Positions 22,644-24,940 of a stretch of 24,940 nt of DNA are shown here, piece by piece. Position numbers and translations under genes: made by a program. Source of the DNA: a virus. How positions within the stretch are numbered: position 1 is the first letter of the stretch; every line of letters begins with the position of its first letter. The notes under the pieces were generated by a model. The model made no database searches. It was not told the origin of the DNA and saw only the letters and a list, made by a program, of their open reading frames with translations. Where the stretch lies: positions 1 through 24,940 of the IMG/VR virus record IMGVR_UViG_3300044522_000205. One strand, written 5' to 3'.

Positions 22644-23225
22644 TTAACCCCCTTGATCCGCAGCGCCCATGCTTGGACCGCCGCCACCGCCGCCAAGCAG
22701 TTGCAGACGACGATCTTCGTCCGCAAACCGCGCCTGGTTCATTGCACCGACCATTGCGCCAGTCATCTCGTTTGAACCAGCAACCGGACTTCCGGTGAAG
22801 TTCAACCCGTAGCGGCCAAAGGATCGCTCCTGCTGGCCTTGGATATTCTTTCCGGCGCTGGTGATCGACTCCTGCGCGCGGGCTATATCGTATTGGCCGT
22901 CAGCTGTTCCACGATCACGCAGCAAACCAACCGCGTAGTCCTCGATGGGCGCGAAGCGTTGCTGGTAGTCTGCGTACTGCGCGCGAATCACGTCCGCAGA
23001 CAGCTTCGACGCACCCTTCTTTTGGTCAAAGGAATAGCTGTACGGATCAACGCCACTGAATGCGCTTGTCTGTGGCGAATAGGACACTGGCCCACCATAC
23101 AAACCCCCGGCTGGTGCAGCACCGGACGTAACTGGACTAGCGTACGGGGCATATGCCGAGTTAAACCCGTTCGGAAACTGGTAGTTCGGACCCATGATCT
23201 GGGAAAGGTTGTCAAAGAAACCCAT
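22644..23225 (-). CDS. Small virion protein, paralogue of the upstream gene
   Basis: 193 residues from ATG 23225, with TAGGAGG seven bases upstream. The first 70 residues are rich in G, P, Y and S (YGGPVSYSPQ), probably flexible. A helical core follows: RAQYADYQQRFAPIEDYAVG, then GQYDIARAQESITSAGKN, then ERSFGRYGLNFTGSPVAG. It ends in a helix and a poly-Gly tail. The 'Y..RFAP(I/L)ED....L.D.G.....A....' core is repeated in the next gene upstream (23229-23813), so the two arose by duplication. Both sit with ejection-type genes. A structural role in the tail or inner core is likely; no enzyme motif. Confidence 0.75.
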   Translation of the reverse strand: MGFFDNLSQIMGPNYQFPNGFNSAYAPYASPVTSGAAPAGGLYGGPVSYSPQTSAFSGVDPYSYSFDQKKGASKLSADVIRAQYADYQQRFAPIEDYAVGLLRDRGTADGQYDIARAQESITSAGKNIQGQQERSFGRYGLNFTGSPVAGSNEMTGAMVGAMNQARFADEDRRLQLLGGGGGGPSMGAADQGG

Positions 23226-23228
23226 CTA

Positions 23229-23813
23229 TCAGCCTCCTAAGCCAGAAGCAGACTTCAGCTTGCTATCGACAAAGGGACTGACCGCCATCCCCGCGACGCC
23301 GAGAACACCCTTCCGCGCTGCGCTGCCTGCATTGAACGAGTTCTCTGCTTGGTTGACGGCGTTCTCAGTCGCTGTCTTGGCAATGCCGCTCAAGCCACTG
23401 ATGGCCTGCGATGCCTGCCCCTGGCCCATGTTGATCACGCCTTGCAGGCCTCGATAGAAGCGGTCGGTGTTCTGCACCTTGGCACCGCTGATGCCAATGC
23501 CCTGCTTGACTGCCTGGGCGCGACGAAGGGCGGCGCTGTTCTGCTGGAATGCGCCAGATGTCGGATCGACACCCTGGCTAAACATCTCGTTGTCCAGCTG
23601 GCTCTTGGCCTTTTCAAACTCAGGCTGGTACTGCGCTGATGCAATACCGCCAGCAGTTTCATAGTTGCCCTGGTCACGGACGTTGAACACGTCCTTGATA
23701 TAGGCGTCCTCGAGCGGAGCGAAAACCTGCTTGTACCGATTAAAGCGTTCGGCAGAAACCTGTGCCAAAGCCTTGGCTTCAGGAGTCTCATCAGGCGGTG
23801 AACTCTTACCCAT
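23229..23813 (-). CDS. Small virion protein, paralogue of the downstream gene
   Basis: 194 residues from ATG 23813. This start is preceded by AGGAAGAG and overlaps the GNAT-like stop by eight bases; the longer frame to 23903 is shadow. Residues 22-90 repeat the core of its neighbour: ERFNRYKQVFAPLEDAYIK, NYETAGGIASAQYQPEFE, then FSQGVDPTSGAF. The rest is helical and Gly/Ala-rich (QGQASQAISGLSGIAKTATE, GVLGVAGMAVSPF), ending GLGG. The relation to the downstream gene is best seen in Y-x-x-x-FAP-(L/I)-ED. Function unknown; gene position and composition fit an internal virion or tail component. Confidence 0.75.
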   Translation of the reverse strand: MGKSSPPDETPEAKALAQVSAERFNRYKQVFAPLEDAYIKDVFNVRDQGNYETAGGIASAQYQPEFEKAKSQLDNEMFSQGVDPTSGAFQQNSAALRRAQAVKQGIGISGAKVQNTDRFYRGLQGVINMGQGQASQAISGLSGIAKTATENAVNQAENSFNAGSAARKGVLGVAGMAVSPFVDSKLKSASGLGG

Positions 23814-24210
23814 TAAGTCTCTTCCTATAGATCGTGCAGACAGTTTCGTAACCGTGTTTTTCTGCGACTCTCTTGAATCCCGCTCTTGGGGAAGAGAACT
23901 CAACGAACGCGCACCCTGCTTCCTTTGCTATGTCCTCCATTTGCGCCTGGTAACGATCAATCGCATCGCCCGTCTTATTGTAGGCAATGTCGACGATCAT
24001 CACTCGCTCTGATAGATACGGGTGGCTGTATTCATTCAATACAACAAAACTCTCTTGATCGGAAGAATCCATGAACAAGAAAGATTTGCCGCTTAGAACC
24101 GCATGATAGATATCCTCTGGACGCCATTCCGCACCAGTCTGATGTTTAACCTGTAGGAGTCCATCAACGATGATGTCCCACACTTTTCGGATATCAACCG
24201 CGAGAATCAT
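23806..24210 (-). CDS. GNAT-like acetyltransferase-fold protein
   Basis: 134 residues from ATG 24210 (MILAVDIRKVW), which overlaps the preceding 55-residue gene by 17 bases; only a weak GAAG ribosome site is present. The second half has the GNAT order: SFLFMDSSDQESFVVLNEY (strands 2-3), RVMIVDIAYNK (strand 4), a helix with YQAQMEDIAKEAG, CAFVEFSSPR (strand 5), then GFKRVAEKHGYETV, the typical last helix and strand. The acetyl-CoA P-loop (Q/R-x-x-G-x-G/A) is not obvious, so it may be a catalytically inactive fold. Phages often carry such a gene between tail and ejection genes. Substrate unknown. Confidence 0.68.
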   Translation of the reverse strand: MILAVDIRKVWDIIVDGLLQVKHQTGAEWRPEDIYHAVLSGKSFLFMDSSDQESFVVLNEYSHPYLSERVMIVDIAYNKTGDAIDRYQAQMEDIAKEAGCAFVEFSSPRAGFKRVAEKHGYETVCTIYRKRLNG

Positions 24211-24361
24211 TCTTCGGGAACCTCTGTTTAACTTCCAGGATGCGTACGCGCATAACCTCGAGAGCGTCACCACCCTTCCACATCGCATCCAGCTGTTCGG
24301 CTATCGGCGGATAATCTGACTTCCGCAAATCACGGTAGTCCTGCTTGACCTCAACCTTCAC
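24194..24361 (-). CDS. 55-residue gene with YPPIxEQLD motif (tail-associated small protein)
   Basis: Starts at GTG 24361 with GAGG about six bases upstream and overlaps the upstream gene by 11 bases and the GNAT-like gene by 17. The peptide runs VKQDYRDLRKSDYPPIAEQL, then DAMWKGGDALEVMRVRILEV, then KQRFPK and a short end. This 'D.R...YP.I.(E/D)QLDA.WK........(I/L)..VK.(K/R)(Y/F)PK' form is common in small phage proteins near tail genes, including tail-fibre-assembly or XkdW-like proteins. The exact role is not known. The match of length, pattern and overlaps makes it a real gene despite its size and GTG start. Confidence 0.75.
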   Translation of the reverse strand: MKVEVKQDYRDLRKSDYPPIAEQLDAMWKGGDALEVMRVRILEVKQRFPKNDSRG

Positions 24362-24707
24362 AGGGAACCTCAACAGTAGTTGTCACGAAGTGTGGATGTT
24401 CTAATGTGGCTTTCATTACGCAGCTGTACTGGACGACAAACTCAATGTCTCCGTCATCCACCTCGTAGCTTTCGGTGGGCGTAATGACAAGAGTCCCGAC
24501 CGGGAGGCCTTGTATTTGATTGGTGCTTACTGACACAGCGAATAGGCGTCTCAGGCATACGCTTGTACCGTCAAACCAAATGTCATTAGCAGTCAGACGC
24601 GGGTCAACAGCCGCAACGTGTGCAGCACCTGGAACCTCGTCTAATAGATTGTCGCCTTCTGCTATGCACAGAAGTCCGCCCATCTCATTGAAGAAGGCTG
24701 TATTCAT
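24351..24707 (-). CDS. 118-residue protein upstream of the tail-associated genes
   Basis: Start ATG 24707 overlaps the upstream stop (ATGA), and its stop overlaps the 55-residue gene by 11 bases. The sequence is beta-rich: FFNEMGGLLCIAEGD, HVAAVDPRLTANDIWFDG, then FAVSVSTNQIQGLPVGTLVI, ending FVVQYSCVMKATLE. No signal peptide or membrane segment. The pattern suggests a small beta-sandwich, perhaps a baseplate, tail-tube or fibre-adaptor component. I do not recognise a family. Confidence 0.6.
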   Translation of the reverse strand: MNTAFFNEMGGLLCIAEGDNLLDEVPGAAHVAAVDPRLTANDIWFDGTSVCLRRLFAVSVSTNQIQGLPVGTLVITPTESYEVDDGDIEFVVQYSCVMKATLEHPHFVTTTVEVPCEG

Positions 24708-24940
24708 CGCGCGATTCCCAACGCAGATATGGTGATGTTGCGCAGCGTTGACGTGTAGTAGGTTCCGCCGGTTGCTATGACAGACCGGCCTGCAACTACT
24801 TTGATCCGTACGCTCTGCACGTTCGTGAGCGTTTTACACATCGTGATCGGAAGAGACGCCCTGGTATTACCGCCGGTTGTGACAGCGCCCGCCTTTGTCG
24901 CGCCAACTACTTGATACCCAGCGCCCGAGTCCGCATACAT
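24704..24940 (-). CDS. C-terminal part of a surface/tail protein (gene continues past the window)
   Basis: 78 residues ending at 24704. The first visible codon at 24940 is ATG, but no upstream sequence is available, so it may be internal. Composition is G/T/V/A rich with many short strands: VVGATKAGAVTTGGNTRASL, QSVRIKVVAGRSVIATGG, YYTSTLRNITISALG. Such sequences fit the beta-rich end of a tail fibre, spike or decoration protein. No lectin or hydrolase motif is in the visible part. Its stop overlaps the next gene start (ATGA). Confidence 0.6.
   Translation of the reverse strand: MYADSGAGYQVVGATKAGAVTTGGNTRASLPITMCKTLTNVQSVRIKVVAGRSVIATGGTYYTSTLRNITISALGIAR

Noticed and set aside
1-24940. CRISPR array or insertion sequence
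   Set aside because: No regularly spaced direct repeats, no transposase and no flanking terminal repeats seen.

Overview
This window looks like part of a temperate, probably short-tailed (podovirus-like) double-stranded DNA phage infecting a proteobacterium. The supporting signs are a complete tyrosine integrase next to a tRNA-Gly(GCC)-like att core, a phage primase-helicase, a single-strand annealing recombination module, and a 3154-residue 'polyvalent' virion/ejection protein. Gene density is very high, and composition is evenly GC-rich, about 58% by eye. Phage genes lie on both sides of the att-like element. The sequence is therefore more likely a free or circularised phage genome than the edge of an integrated prophage.

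Layout. (1) 1-156, plus strand: the 3' end of a glutaredoxin gene. (2) 136-6553, minus strand: an early/replication operon of thirteen genes, mostly joined by 1-8 base start/stop overlaps. From its promoter end (right to left) it runs: replication initiator-like protein, Toprim primase-helicase, two small unknowns, MazG-like pyrophosphohydrolase, unknown, Ref-like HNH nuclease, dATP/dGTP diphosphohydrolase-like protein, membrane protein, Hjc-like resolvase, and three further small proteins, the last possibly a nuclease. (3) 6554-6937: a divergent control region with a perfect operator-like palindrome and candidate promoters in both directions. (4) 6938-10974, plus strand: DUF1071/Sak-type annealing protein, Cys-rich small protein, YqaJ exonuclease, ribbon-helix-helix protein, SSB-like protein with an acidic DDDVPF tail, a 41-residue membrane peptide, a CsrA-like regulator with a large insertion, a coiled-coil protein and the integrase. 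(5) 10975-11240: att region with a degenerate tRNA-Gly(GCC), several inverted repeats and a strong intrinsic terminator. (6) 11239-24940, minus strand: late virion genes. From right to left these are the end of a surface or tail protein, a 118-residue protein, a 55-residue GTG-start gene, a GNAT-like protein, two paralogous small virion proteins, an Ala/Gly-rich membrane-active protein, a 451-residue helical protein and the giant polyvalent protein.

How it fits together. The left operon makes replication machinery and adjusts nucleotide pools. The plus-strand operon repairs and recombines DNA and controls integration, with a phage CsrA-type RNA-binding protein three genes upstream of an integrase whose ribosome-binding site sits in a hairpin. 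The right-hand genes build the injection apparatus. The giant protein carries a zinc-metallopeptidase motif and two tandem ADP-ribosyltransferase-like domains, separated by a repeated YS[G/A]R linker. I infer that it is delivered with the DNA and may be processed into separate effectors. Capsid, portal, terminase, lysis and repressor genes are not in this window.
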